Part shown: positions 46,471-57,692 of the stretch, one piece after another
Layout: each line of letters opens with the position of its first letter
Position numbering within the stretch: the first letter of the stretch is position 1
DNA from: Hofstenia miamia
Lineage: Eukaryota > Xenacoelomorpha > Acoela
Direction: 5' to 3'
DNA: 64,000 bases
Assembly: GCA_004352715.1 (NCBI GenBank)
Contig: SCFE01000120.1
Span: forward strand, 826,613-890,612
Translations under genes and position numbers: made by a program
Notes under the pieces: model-generated
The model's input: only the letters and a program-made list of their open reading frames with translations
Database searches by the model: none
Told to the model about the DNA's origin: nothing

Positions 46471-46576
46471 TGATAATGTGTACTTAACTCATTCTTTCTT
46501 ATTTGTGATTTGTTTTTAGACTTGTTTGAATAAACCTGGATTAGCAGTAACCTTTTTCTATCTCCTCTCTCACACA
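46471..46576 (+). repeat. 3' LTR of the gypsy element
   Basis: 106 bp, TGATAATG to CACACA, with an extra TTCT relative to the 5' copy and GAATAAACC at the corresponding position. No clear 4-6 bp target duplication outside the LTRs. Confidence 0.85.
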
Positions 46577-46890
46577 ACGCAGCAGTAAAAGTGAACATCT
46601 CAGCATACCTAAAAGCAGCACAATACTCATCATTGGCAGACAGAGGTGCAAAATTATTCAACTGCCTACCTACGCAAATACGAAACAACGAAATTCGGTC
46701 GAAATGTATTCAAGAGGCAGTTGGACAAGTTTCTAAGAACCGTTCCTGATGAACCCCATCTGTAACAACTAACTGCAAGCAGGAGGGCAGAATCAAACAT
46801 TTGGTGTATATGATGCATTTTAGTGGTGGACCACCACAGCTCTAGACAGACGTCTCCACAAATATCCACAAGTAAGTATATTTTTTCCCG
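46577..46890 (+). pseudogene. LINE C-terminal region, right part
   Basis: Continuing the frame of 42840-43039: NAAVKVNISAYLKAAQYSSL, ADRGAKLFNCLPTQIRN, then after a frameshift FKRQLDKFLRTVPDEPHL. GAKLFNxLPxxIRN ... FKxxLDxFLxxVPDxP is the end of the same LINE ORF2. So the gypsy element inserted after the LLPPC codons. Confidence 0.75.
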
Positions 46891-47939
46891 AACTAATATC
46901 TAATAATTTGGTAGAACATAAAATGCACAAAAACAAAACAATAATATTGAAATAATAAGTTTTACAATAAAATTAAAAAGCGCAATGACAAGCACATATT
47001 TTTATTAAAAAAGTACTTCAGTACCACGCCACAGATGTCACTTCATTTTGCATACTAACATTCGTTGTGATTAGCGAACCACAAATTCTGCAAAGCATGT
47101 GCTACTTATATTTTGTATTAGCGAGTCGAATATCGAAAACAAACGAGCATTGTTAATAGTGAAAGTCGACAGTGGATTGCAGCTTTAGGTTATTTTAGTA
47201 TTACCAGAAAAAAGAATGTAGCAGAATGGGTGGCAAACGCTCTTTCAGGATATAAAAATAATTGAATTTGATACACATGTTTAATTTTAAGTGTAAAATC
47301 ATGCCTCAGATGTATGCAAAGACCCACAAGTATGGATAGATTTTTCTACAATATGCAATATTACAAAACAAAATTGAATTTAGAAATTTTACCCGGCAGA
47401 AGACATGTCTCTTAATAACAAGTGTATTATAGAATAGCTTAAAAGTACAATTTTTCAAAATTATAATGTATAATTTCAATTTAGTAAAATAATTTTCTCT
47501 TTATCATAAATATTATATTCACCATGGTAACAGAAAGTGTTACATTATTATCATGTTTTATTCAGGACATAATTTTATCCCTGTACATTGGCCTTGTACT
47601 ATATTTTAGATAAGAAAAACAGTAGAAGTTTTTTTTGCAAATATATTTTGCAATTTTTGTTGTAATTACTATGAAAAATTCATCGCAGTTTTCATAATTA
47701 TGCATTATGTGTTGAACAAATTTGTCAATGAATAAAAGAACCACATGTAAAATTCGAAACAGCTTTTCTAAAAATGGATAATCACGTTAGTTGCATGCAC
47801 TTGGGATGTAAAATGAGAACTTCCTCCCTCAAATATAAATTAAGCTTATCCAATAGCTGATGCTACGTTTTTTTCTATGTTGCAAATATTTATTCAACGA
47901 AAGCAATGTTTAGAGAAAGAAAGATAGATCTTACAGTGA
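46891..47939. other. AT-rich intergenic sequence
   Basis: No feature supported. Confidence 0.4.
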
Positions 47940-48480
47940 ATTAATGTTTGTAACATGCACTGATCATGGACTGCCTTTGCAGGTTACTGTTTAGTTTACA
48001 GACCTCACGATGTTGACGAAATATAATAAATTTGGAGAAAGCCTTCCTATTGACCACCTTGAAGTGAGTGTTCCAATTAATGTGATGATCCACATGCACC
48101 CTAATACCTTAATGTGACTGCTAATTGGAATGTTATCATGACTCGAACTAAAAGTTCGATATGGTTGAAGTCTGTGGTGAATGGAGGGCTTGTTCTGGGA
48201 ATACGAATGGTGGAAGTGAGGTCACCAGCATAATTTATCATAATGCCTTGATTACCATTCAAGTAGGACATGAAAAATAGGAATAACAACCTGCTCCTTT
48301 CACCCCATATTGAACGGTAGGTGTGGTAACTGTCAATCCAATGAATTACATTACTAGATAATTTGATTGAACTGCGGCATTGGACCCAATTTCTTGATTT
48401 TCATCGGCTAATATTGCTGCAGTAAACCTTTCGGCTTTTTTATTGAGGATGGCCGAGACACTCTGGAATGACGAGAATAT
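47940..48480 (-). pseudogene. LINE reverse transcriptase relic, minus strand
   Basis: The minus strand reads LLFLFFMSYLNGNQGIMINY followed by AGDLTSTIRI; MINYAGDLT stands where RT has YADD, so the second aspartate pair is damaged. Further on, IRVHVDHHINWNTHFKVVNR and KAFSKFIIFRQH occupy the position of the LGVxIDxxLxWxxH tract. It is broken by frame changes. Confidence 0.65.
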
Positions 48481-48518
48481 AGTTGCCTGTTTATTATACA
48501 GTTTATTAGATTGTAGTC

Positions 48519-51355
48519 ATGCCTGTGGCTAATCTTTCTCTTGAAAACCTTCTGAATGTTTCTGATGCCCAATTTGCTTCAGTGGTTGGTGCTTTAAAGA
48601 AGGATACCATTATCTCTCTGCTGTCACCTCCCTGTCACATTCACAGCAGTCTTCCAATGTCAGCCTTTCCAATTTTGTCTTGTCATCCTTGTCAGACTCC
48701 CTTGCCAAACTCACCTTAGATGTCTCATCCCCGCAATCTCAAATGTTTTCCTACATTGCTTCCGCCTCATGTACCATTCCTAATCGTCACAATCATCCTG
48801 CCCCACGTTCTTGTCCTGCTGTTGCTCCCTCTCCTATGCTGCATGCTGCCTCTGAACAGTCTGTTCCACTGCCTTCTCACCGCAATCATTGCCCTCCGCA
48901 CATTATTGGTACTACCTCTTCCTGTCAACTGCCTGCTGTTCTGATTAGTTCTCTTCCTCATCCTCCTTGTAAAGCTCACATCTATATTGGCCGTTTTGCT
49001 AACTCTGCTTCTGATGTTGCTGATCACCTCTGCTCCTTCTCACTCAAATTTGATGACGTCCTTTCCATTCCACCATGTACGGATTCTCCATTTGCTTCCT
49101 TCTACATTGTCTGTAATCAAGAGTCTCATCATGTTCTCATGGATCCTGATGTGTGGTCAGATGGCCTCTTGATCCAATACTATCGCCTCTCTGATGCTGA
49201 GCACAAATCTTTTGGCCTTCATACCTGCCGTTGTGACGCTTCTCACCATGATTGACTACTTGCATCTCCTAGCTCCTCATCACAACTACGATTTCTCTTT
49301 TTTGCTCGCCAATGTTCACAGTCTTGTCTCATTAAACCGTCATCTGTTTTTACAACTTCTTCTTGCAGTCTCCTGTTGACTTAAATTTTATTTCTGAAAC
49401 CTGGCTTATCCTTCTGTTGCTGACAGGGTTGTTTTTCCTAACTCCACACTTAAAGTTCTCTCCCATGTGGATTGCTCTAATGGTAATCATGGTGGTGTTC
49501 TCATTGCCTCACATCGCCCTAACCTGGATATCCATCCCCCCTTTCCTTTGAGTCTTTTTCCTTTGATTGCTGTTGCGGCTGTGCTGTTGTTCTCAGTGAT
49601 CACATTGTTTTTCTTCTCTGTGTTTACAACCCTCCTTCCAACAGTCCTTTTCGTATTCAATTTGCTGATTTTTCATCCATGCTTGAGTACTTTCATGATC
49701 AGTCTATCACTCTCTCTCACATCAACTTGGATTTCCCACTCCTCCTCATCTCATCATCTGTAGTGACTTTAACCTTCCTAATGTTTGCTGGAATGCACTT
49801 GACTCTAATGGCGCCTATGAATCTGCTCTTCTGAATCCTTTTGCTTCCTTCTCTTGAACAACTTGTATTTTCTCCTACTTCCTGCTCCTCCCTTATTGAC
49901 TTGGTTTTATGCTCTCACCCAGATCACATTTTTGACACTTATGTGGTCCCTGTTCTGATTAAATTGTCTGATCACTCATTTGTTAACTTCAACCTGTCTA
50001 TCAATGTTATTACCCCATCTGCTTGTACAGCTGCTCCTCAATATGCTTGATCTAACAGTTACTTTTCATCTCTAAATGCTGCTTGCATTGCCTTCATTCC
50101 AAGCCTGACCTCCCCAGCTTGAAATGGAACCATCTTTCTGCTCACTCAGATCTGGAAAAAGCTGATCTCTTCAATACCTATTTCGTCTCAAATTTCTCTG
50201 ATCCTATCTCTGCCCTGGTAATTCGGCTATGTGACATCGTCTTCAATGCCCATATTTCCGTCATTCTTAAGTCCTGCAAGTTGTCTGGTCCTTGCTATCC
50301 TGACGGCGTCCCATCCTTTGTCATTCATGAAACCTCCTCATCTCTTTCCATCCACTTAAAGCATCTCTTCTCCTACATTTGCTCCCCTAAGCATTTTCCG
50401 CCTTGCTGGAAAACATCTTAGATCTCTCTGCTGTTAAAATCCAATCAGCTTCCCTCCTCTCAAATCCTCTTATCATCCAATAGCTATTCTTCTTGGCTGT
50501 CAATCATCTTTGAGCACCTTGTATTTCATTACATGTTCCCAAAAATTCGTCACCTCATCTCTTCTCAGCATGGTAACCTTACAGGTCGTTCTACTATCAC
50601 TAACTTGCTCACTTTGATTGAAAACTGCTATTTCCACTCTGATCATAATGATCATGGTTGTATTATCTTTCTTGACATTTCTAAAGCTTTTGATTAGCTC
50701 CCTCATTCTATTCTTCTTGACAAATTAAGTTTGTTTGCTTTGATGCTGATTTCATAGAACTCTTCCGGTCTTACCTGTCAAATCGTCATCAGTGTGTCAA
50801 AATCAACTCATCTATTTCTTCTCCTGTTGTTGTCTTTAGTGTGCTTTCAAATAGATCTCTTCCTTGCCATACAAAGACACTCTTCTCAAATTCTCCACTC
50901 TCCCGCTGTCATTCTACTTCCATGCCTGTGATCTCCTCCTGTTCAATTGCCTGCACACTCGCAAATTGGACCTTGATCCTTTTCATTTTATTAAGTTCTC
51001 TAATTCCTGCTCCACCCGTTCAGATGATGTTGCCACTTTCTCCATTCGTTGTCCCAAGAAACATCACACCCTTCACTCGTTTTTCAATCGTGCTTGTACT
51101 GCTGCTAATTATAACTTGACTCTCAACCCTCCAACAGCGATTGATTTCTTTTGCAAGCCACCGAGCTTCAAGAAATCTTTGATGGCTTTCCTCTTTGCTG
51201 AGCCCTTCTCCAAATTCGCCTACTCTTCCATTTGCTCCTATTTCATCTCCTGTGACTGTCCTCACTGCCGTAAAACCTGACTTGTTTTTATATTTTTGTA
51301 GTGTCTGCCTTCAGCAGCTAAATAAAGTCATTCATTTTTATTATTATTATTACAT
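48519..51355 (+). mobile_element. LINE with ORF1 and ORF2, degenerate
   Basis: Plus strand. ORF1: from 48519, one frameshift near 48700, ending 49255; it contains KAHIYIGRFANSASDVADHL, SIPPCTDSPFASFYIVCNQE and LMDPDVWSDGLLIQYYRL, an RRM-like pattern of LINE ORF1. ORF2: apurinic endonuclease pieces (NVHSLVS, DLNFISETWL, SNGNHGGVLIASHRPN; DLVLCSHPDHIFDTYVVPVL, LSDHSFV) at 49310-50000; RT pieces (LKSCKLSGPCYPDGVPSFVI, HPIAILLGCQSSLST, NLLTLIENCYFHSDHNDHG, IIFLDISKAFD) at 50260-50700; C-terminus LDLDPFHFIKFSNSCSTRSD and FSKFAYSSICSYFISCDCPH to a stop at 51278. Its 3' end has AATAAAGTC and a (TTA)n tail at 51336-51353. The pyrimidine-rich sense strand is notable. Many frameshifts. Confidence 0.85.
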
Positions 51356-51359
51356 AATG

Positions 51360-52812
51360 GAGAATTCTGTAGTGATCAAATACCCACAGTCTTGTATAAA
51401 AAGGTGTCACCTTTTTGGAAGACCTTCTCTGTTCAATCAGATTACAAATTGTTTCTCATAAATGGAAATTGAAGATATGGAATTCATCAGATTTAGACCA
51501 AATTCTTTACTAGTGGTATTCCAGAATGATCATTTCTAGTCCCGTTTCTCTTTTCATTATGTTTATCTGATCAGTGTACATCTGGCGAACAGAATTCAAT
51601 CATAAAATACGCTGTTAAAAACAATGATCATGCCAGGTAATGCACCTATATATGAACATCACTATAGACTTTCGAACATTACCTCACCTCATAGAATATA
51701 GGAAACAATTGCTTAAATGTTTGCTCCAAGATATTCAATGTGAAAATATTGTTTTTCGTACAAAAGGACATGACAATTATCAACAACTTAAAACTGTTAG
51801 GTATATATTTTATACCTGATCTGAATTACAACTAGCACTTAAGGATTGAAATGCAACAATTATCTACCTCACAGTGTAATACCCCAGAAACTGTTATTCA
51901 GTGGACATATAAAATATAATTCGTTTATTGCAGTATGTTCCAGATTATCTAACGATGGCCTCCAAATAAATTTTTACTTCTTTTACTATTGTTTTGTAGT
52001 TTGTTTCTTTTAAATACATAAGTTCATAATAATTTACATCTGTAGTACGTAAGAAAATTTTTACTTCAATATATAAAGACATTTAATTTCTGAATACAAG
52101 ACGCATAAGAAGCATAAGTAATAACATGGCCGAGTGCTAAAAGTGAATTTTTATGTCAGATTCAGCACAAAAAACATCACTTTTTGTTCAGAATAATGTA
52201 TTAATTTTATTTAAACTAATCCCAAAGCCTTTCATTTAACAAATGTTGATACAGATAGGTCAGTATTTTCAACAAAATATTTCTAGTTCGTTAAAAGGTT
52301 TTTTTCATGTTGTTAAAGAAACTCGAGTAAGCTAAGAAAACAATGTACTGTTTGCAACATTTTTTATTTCAATATTGTGTGATCACGAAACTATTCAAAA
52401 GTGTCTAAAAAGGCCTGTGTCAACTTCATCCTTGTCCGCGGCGCCTTTCACCAACTCCTCCCACAGCATCGTCGCTTCTTGGTAATACAAGTGCTAAATG
52501 TTGTTGCGTAAATTACGGTTGGCGTGAATTGCACATCAAATTTTGATGTAGATCAAAATGGCGTGCATTGTTTTACGTTGCTTAAAAATTCACTGAAAAT
52601 CCAAGATGCCACGAACTATGAAAATATTAATCTTGTCTTCAAAGTCGTGCAGTTCAAATGACTATCTACCATACTTTTCAACTATATTAATCCCAATTAG
52701 TAACGCTTAGTAGAGATAAGTATGGCACTTGTCAACTTCACCGACTGAGTAAAATCCCTATTACACCCATTATATTGTATTTAATAACACGTCTAATAAT
52801 TTATTACGTTTT
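51360..52812. other. AT-rich sequence upstream of the TEX43-like gene
   Basis: No gene supported. 5' exons or the promoter of the TEX43-like gene should lie towards the right end: the ATG at 52816 follows a TTTTAG acceptor-like site at 52809-52814. Confidence 0.4.
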
Positions 52813-52815
52813 AGA

Positions 52816-53395
52816 ATGTCGCGCACAATTCCAGTCAAACATAGTTCTAATCAGTATGCCGAGTATGTATTATATCATTTTTGCTTGCATTTAATAATGT
52901 TTAGTATACCAGTACGATCGCAGATGCATCCAATTATTCAACAACTTTATGTTCCAGGCTGGAAAACAAACATGCCTAATCGAAACCTAATGATGAAGGT
53001 TGTTCTTCAGTTTTATTTTTTTACACTATATTCTTATTTTTTTATAATGAGCCATTAATTTCATCTCACAATATTGAATTTTCAGTTTCAAAATATCGAT
53101 TTTAAGTGTCATTTTGAAGTAGATTGAATTTGTATTTTAGAATGCAGAATTGGCAAGTCTACCCAATGCACGTGGACCTCATGATGAAAGTCTTTATATA
53201 GAGAAACGAGAGCGCTTGTCAAATGTCGAATGGGAAGACCGCGTGCATCGCAAGCGACCGTATACCATCTGTCGCAATGAAGCTCTCTGTCAGCCATTGG
53301 AAAAATCGCAGAGCCGTTACCAGTCGCATTTAAATTATCGAACTGGAGATCCTGCTAATCAACCTGAAATACCAGTTCAAGCCAATATATATTGA
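52816..53395 (+). CDS. TEX43: TEX43/SPMIP10-like sperm microtubule inner protein
   Basis: Three coding exons: 52816-52862, 52905-52998, 53141-53395 (stop). Introns are 42 nt (GTATGT..TTTAG) and 142 nt (GTTGTT..TTTTAG). Spliced product 131 residues; human TEX43 is about 134. Landmarks: IPVRSQMHPIIQQLYVPGWK, TNMPNRNLMMKNAELA, GPHDESLYIEKRERLSNVEW, then PLEKSQSRYQSHL. These follow the TEX43 pattern Y-V-x-x-W-K-x-N-M...RN...AE...GPxxxSLxxxxxERL...PLxxxxSRYQS as I recall it. TEX43 (SPMIP10) lies inside sperm doublet microtubules. The 42-nt intron keeps the frame if unspliced, so a 145-residue form is possible. Identification rests on memory of a small protein and could be wrong; the exon structure is firmer. 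Confidence 0.6.
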
Positions 53396-54400
53396 CAATT
53401 TATTTGAGCGTGTACAGTGTAAATAATTGTAACATAGTTTTAATCAACAGCACGTGTTGTAATCAGATTTGTGGTTTTGATTTTTCAAGAAAATTTTTCA
53501 AAGAAAAATTGTGCTTTTGCATGTTTTATCAACTAATTCAGTATTTTAAAGCTGCAATTTTGTTTTGAAATTAGGTTTCTCCTATCAGAAATTGCTTACA
53601 ACATTGATATGCCAGAATTCATTACAATTAAAACGGTATTCCATATGTAGCTTTAATCATTTAAGTAATCATACCAGTTGCTTTAGTGTTCAATACTCCA
53701 ATAGCAGTGCTCTGTTTCTTCAAAAAACGTAAGTTAAAAACAGACAGATGCTTACAAATAGTTCACAATTATATTGTTCTAATGCTAATTTAAATTTTAA
53801 AACCACCCAAACAGGCAATTTTAATTATTTTCAATTACATCCCATAAACACAATAAGGTTCAAAATGTAAGAGCAGTTTGAAAAAGGCTAACTAGTTTCA
53901 TCTTAATGAAGTTCAACTATTAAAGTATAATTTTATTAGGTTTCAAAATATCGGGCCGCGTAGGTTAATCTTTTAAAGAAAAGAGTATATTACGGTATCA
54001 TATCATCAGAAAATGAATCTTAGTCAAGAGATATAATTTTATTAAGGTCTATGTAACACAATCATGGCTAATCAATGATAAAAAAGAAGTGTATATCGAG
54101 GGTTTAGAGCCAAAACGTGCCTACCTCAAAAATGCGCGTTGATGAACCCATCAGAATCGAGCAAAAAATCTATTTCTCGACCTCCAAGAAAACTACGTAA
54201 AATCAAACCTGGTACTAATTTCTTAATTTTATTTAGCTCCGTCATTAGACATTTACGCTCAAGGAACATTATTCGAAACACACAGATCGCTGTACAATTA
54301 TACCTCGGCGCCATCATATCCGAGCTACATCAGACATTGGAACTTTAACCACAACACAAATTAGAACAGTTTTCGCGCAAATTGGAAGAACGACATCCTC
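53396..54400. other. AT-rich intergenic sequence
   Basis: 3' flank of the TEX43-like gene. A short GGGTTTAGAGCCAAAA motif at 54099-54114 recalls the inverted repeat at 60580-60795. Confidence 0.4.
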
Positions 54401-54424
54401 AAGAACCCAACTAATTACGCAGCT

Positions 54425-54676
54425 ATGTTTTCTACTCTTATTAAAGCAGTCAACTATAGTTTTTGTCCCACTACGATTTTTCTAAGTGAAATCCCACCTT
54501 TTTGCAACAGACTGCTTCAAGGCAACAATGAAGTAATAAAAGTCAACAAGATTATTTTCAACTTATCTGAAAAATTAAAATACTTAGTTTTTCAGCTATT
54601 CACAGTTTTATTTACGTCACAAAGTGGTAAACATTCGCCTTTTTTCAATAGACGGTATTCATTTTTCACAGCATGA
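54425..54676 (+). other. Open frame, possibly LINE-derived
   Basis: 83 codons with IFLSEIPPFCNRLLQGNNEV and NKIIFNLSEKLKYLVFQLF. The layout faintly recalls the esterase-like segment of some LINE ORF1 proteins, but the match is weak. Confidence 0.25.
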
Positions 54677-54966
54677 GATTAGAAAACCCCGCCCGACAGA
54701 TAACACTTCTTGTGAACATTTCGCGCTTCGATCACTACCGCCATTCGTTAGAAACCTGCCGCGATAACCCCCTCCCCGTGCTGGATAAGAAAATCATACG
54801 TCGCACCGCCTTTAAGAATCATATTAAAATTTTCCTTAAACAAAAGTGTCTGTCTGGCAAAGCATGGTTAGCATACAAGTTCTACAAATAATGATTATAC
54901 AACATCCAATTCTTGAAACCCTAGCCTAGAAGATTTATTGTATAGAGTGCCTTATCCTATTGTAAT
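54673..54966 (+). pseudogene. LINE C-terminal relic interrupted by a MITE
   Basis: NPARQITLLVNISRFDHYRH ... DKKIIRRTAFKNHIKIFLKQ to a stop at 54891. A basic FKNxIKxFL tract before the stop suits a LINE end. Its 3' UTR appears to continue at 55759 beyond the insertion, because 55759-55855 matches the tail of the copy at 57590-57690. Confidence 0.45.
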
Positions 54967-55758
54967 CAGTGGCGGATACAGAAAAATTGTTTAGGTGGGT
55001 GGCAATATAAAATAAAATACTAAGTGTATAATTGGGTACTAGAGAGGGCATAAAATTATTGAATTTTTCCATTTTTAAAATCCATCACTATGCATGGACT
55101 TCTCCACCATCTACTGACTCCAAAAATGGAAGCAGAATTTGTGCAATTTTTCAACCTTTGTTTAAATTTCAAAAAGCGCTTTAATAATAGCATGCTGTGT
55201 AATTTAGGAGATTCTTGCATTATGCACTACACAATAAAAAAAGTAATATATTATCAAAGATTAATAATATGTTATTTAAACAAAAAAAGCATAGAAATCA
55301 AATAAAGTTTCAAAAAATGTGCATGTTAATACCAACATCAAGAGGTTTTGTTTTCCACAGGATAATATGAGGCAACGTCAAATTCATCAGTTAATTTCAC
55401 AATGCTAACATCAAGACATTTTTAACTTAGTTTAAAATCACAGTATCTTCAGAACTAGAAACTAATGTGCTATGGAACACACATCTGTTTTTCGATGTCT
55501 AAAGTAGGTCATGGTATTGAATTTGAGCACAAAAAATGTGACCAACCCCATTAATTATCTAATGAGGTAAGTAAAAACAGTTTTTATAAATAGACAAGGA
55601 GAAAATTTTATTTAATTATTACTCATGCTATGCTTAGAAAAAAACATAAAAAATCGTTCTTATTCCCTCCATTTGACGGTATTAATTGCTATTGTAAAAT
55701 TTTAGTGAATTTTCTTGTTTTAAAGGGTGCCCGGGCCCCCTCTTTGTATCCGCCTTTG
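54967..55758. mobile_element. MITE-like element with GGCGGATACA ends
   Basis: 792 bp. The left end starts CAGTGGCGGATACAG; the complement of the right end starts CAAAGGCGGATACAA. Such ends are common in non-autonomous DNA transposons. No clear target duplication (ATTGTAAT against TATGTTTG). Interior frames (55090-55305, 55630-55866) have no recognisable product. Confidence 0.55.
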
Positions 55759-55860
55759 TATGTTTGTATATTTGATGACGCTATTCAGATAAATTACCAG
55801 TTTGTAATTGTAAATATTTGTCTGAATAAAGAATATCTTATTTTATCTTATCTTAATATC
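55759..55860 (+). repeat. LINE 3' tail, copy A
   Basis: TATTCAGATAAATTACCAGT followed by a variant AAATATTTGTCTGAATAAAG and a (TCTTA)n end. It matches 57590-57690. Confidence 0.65.
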
Positions 55861-57560
55861 CAATAATAACTTATTAAGGTAATTGGTGCGAAATTGTTGC
55901 TCTTATTTTTGTTACCAATACTAACAATATTTGTTTTCGTCTATGTATTTTTATTTGAATGTCTGTGTCTGACCAATATCAAGTCAAACCTTGTTTGCAT
56001 ATTATTCATATATACGAGACACTATTTTAAATTTATTAGTTATGATTTCAAGAAGAAAATCATATTAATGAAATTTTGAATAATAGCATGCATTTATCAT
56101 ACTGATGGGCGGGTGTACTGCGAGAGAACCGTCAGATAATAGATGGCGTAGCAATATTTTACTCACCTAACACCACTATATGGCTACTACCTGTCAATGT
56201 TAATAAGTAATTGTAGTAAATTTTTGTAAAATAAAATCAAATGAATTATGAATTACTAAAGTATATTTTGCAGGAAGTTTTAATTATATGTTGTCAAAAA
56301 TACCAAGCTTGTATAATACAATCTTATTAGTAGCCTACACAATCAATAAATTATACATTTATAATCTGTTGTCACAAAGAATCGCAAGGTGTGGGGCATA
56401 AAGTTCGGGGTCTACGGTAAAGTACGCAACTAACTTCATAAATGATCAGGGACCGAACTGAAGATATTCGTTTTCTTACTTTTATATTATGGGCTACAGT
56501 CTTACTAAATCATTTTGCTAGTATTGGTTTTTGAATTGGTCGTAGGCATGTAAATATTTTTAAAATGAGTAATTCATTCTACGTGTCCAATAAGTATGTT
56601 TAGGAAGGCAGGTTGGGTCCAAAAGGTTTGACCAATTTCAAGGCCTGGATTAAACACTGGCTCCCTCCAAATCGCTAAATATTAGTGCCTAAAGTGTTCA
56701 GAATTTCATAGCTTTTGCTAGTTATGTACAATTTAAAGTTTTAGCTCTGTGTATGACACATATTTTTTGAGCCATGCCATTAAGTTGTTTATAGGACATT
56801 CCTCAATTTCAAAGGCTATGCAGCAATTTATTTTGAATATTTTTTTCGAAATATATGAAAAATTGTGGTGAGATTGTCCCATACTTTAACATGAAATGAG
56901 TTTTGTATTAACATCATTATGCACGAGTGTAAAATTAGCAGTGTCTTCGAATAAGTTACACTTGACCTTCATGTTGATTTTATTTTTATCAGAAATGTTC
57001 TATTCTATTTAAAGCTCACTCTTGAAACTTATAAGTCATGTATCTATTAATTCGAATATGTTTATTGTTGATTAATAACAAGCTGGTGAAGAATTATAAA
57101 TACTTTTATTATGCACAAATATAATTAAACAGAGTAAATGCTTAAGTTTTGCTTTGAACCTATATGTTTAATCAAGGGTAATATGAAAGTTTCATTGTTA
57201 AGTTGCTTGAACAGAGTAGTAACTTACTTAACTAATAATGAGAAAGAAGTTTCAGTCTAGAAGCACCATTTTCCATAAAATATCCACACAGTTCAACAAA
57301 GCAAAACAAATGGAAGTATACACACAAAGTTCTGAAATTGTGTAACTAATTGAACACTTGAAACTCCCAAATCAATGTCTAGAATTAATGGTTGAAGAAA
57401 TACATTAACAGAATGCAGATGAGGGCACAAGCTTACAAGACATCAGGATGCAGAACAAGGAGAGGAAAATAACATCTTAATGCTCTTTAATGCTGATAAT
57501 CCACATGAATTTGAATACTGATACTTGAAATCTCCTAGTAATTTCTCCCTAGCCTGTTAG
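55861..57560. other. AT-rich intergenic sequence
   Basis: No gene supported. Confidence 0.4.
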
Positions 57561-57564
57561 ATAT

Positions 57565-57692
57565 ATTTTTGTGTTTGGATGTATTTGTATGTAGGTTTGT
57601 ATGTTTTGATGCTATTCAGATAAATTATCAGTTTTTTATTATAAATATTTATCTTAATAAATATTATCTTATCTTCTCTTATCTTACCTCCA
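57565..57692 (+). repeat. LINE 3' tail, copy B
   Basis: Contains GATGCTATTCAGATAAATTA, AATATTTATCTTAATAAATA and a (TCTTA)n end like copy A. Confidence 0.65.

Larger units (their letters stand above)
43040..46576 (+). mobile_element. Ty3/gypsy LTR retrotransposon, dead but nearly complete in layout
   Basis: Plus strand, about 3.5 kb between two short LTRs. gag is barely readable (43145-43470). Protease: EREVHALIDSGSTDSYITKI (43640). RT: FFAKIDLKSAYHQVSLSD, then MNAVPVFQRVMDEFVERNDL and VFPYLDDFSVNSMTSQEYES with the YLDD box; LGHIISSGAKRPDPQR. RNase H: LTLETDASAYAVG. Integrase: the HHCC region HCELAHPVVSRVWHYIHVQN with CETCCKL, then RLSIDFIGP, ALIHSDRGSQFQSKEF and YHPNGNGKNE (DDE core). C-terminus ends at 46452 after RRSTRTRKHPVRFADHT. 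At least five stops or frameshifts (near 44135, 44228, 44330, 44956, 45367, 45730). Purine tract ACAAGGGGAAAG at 46454-46465 before the 3' LTR. Confidence 0.88.
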
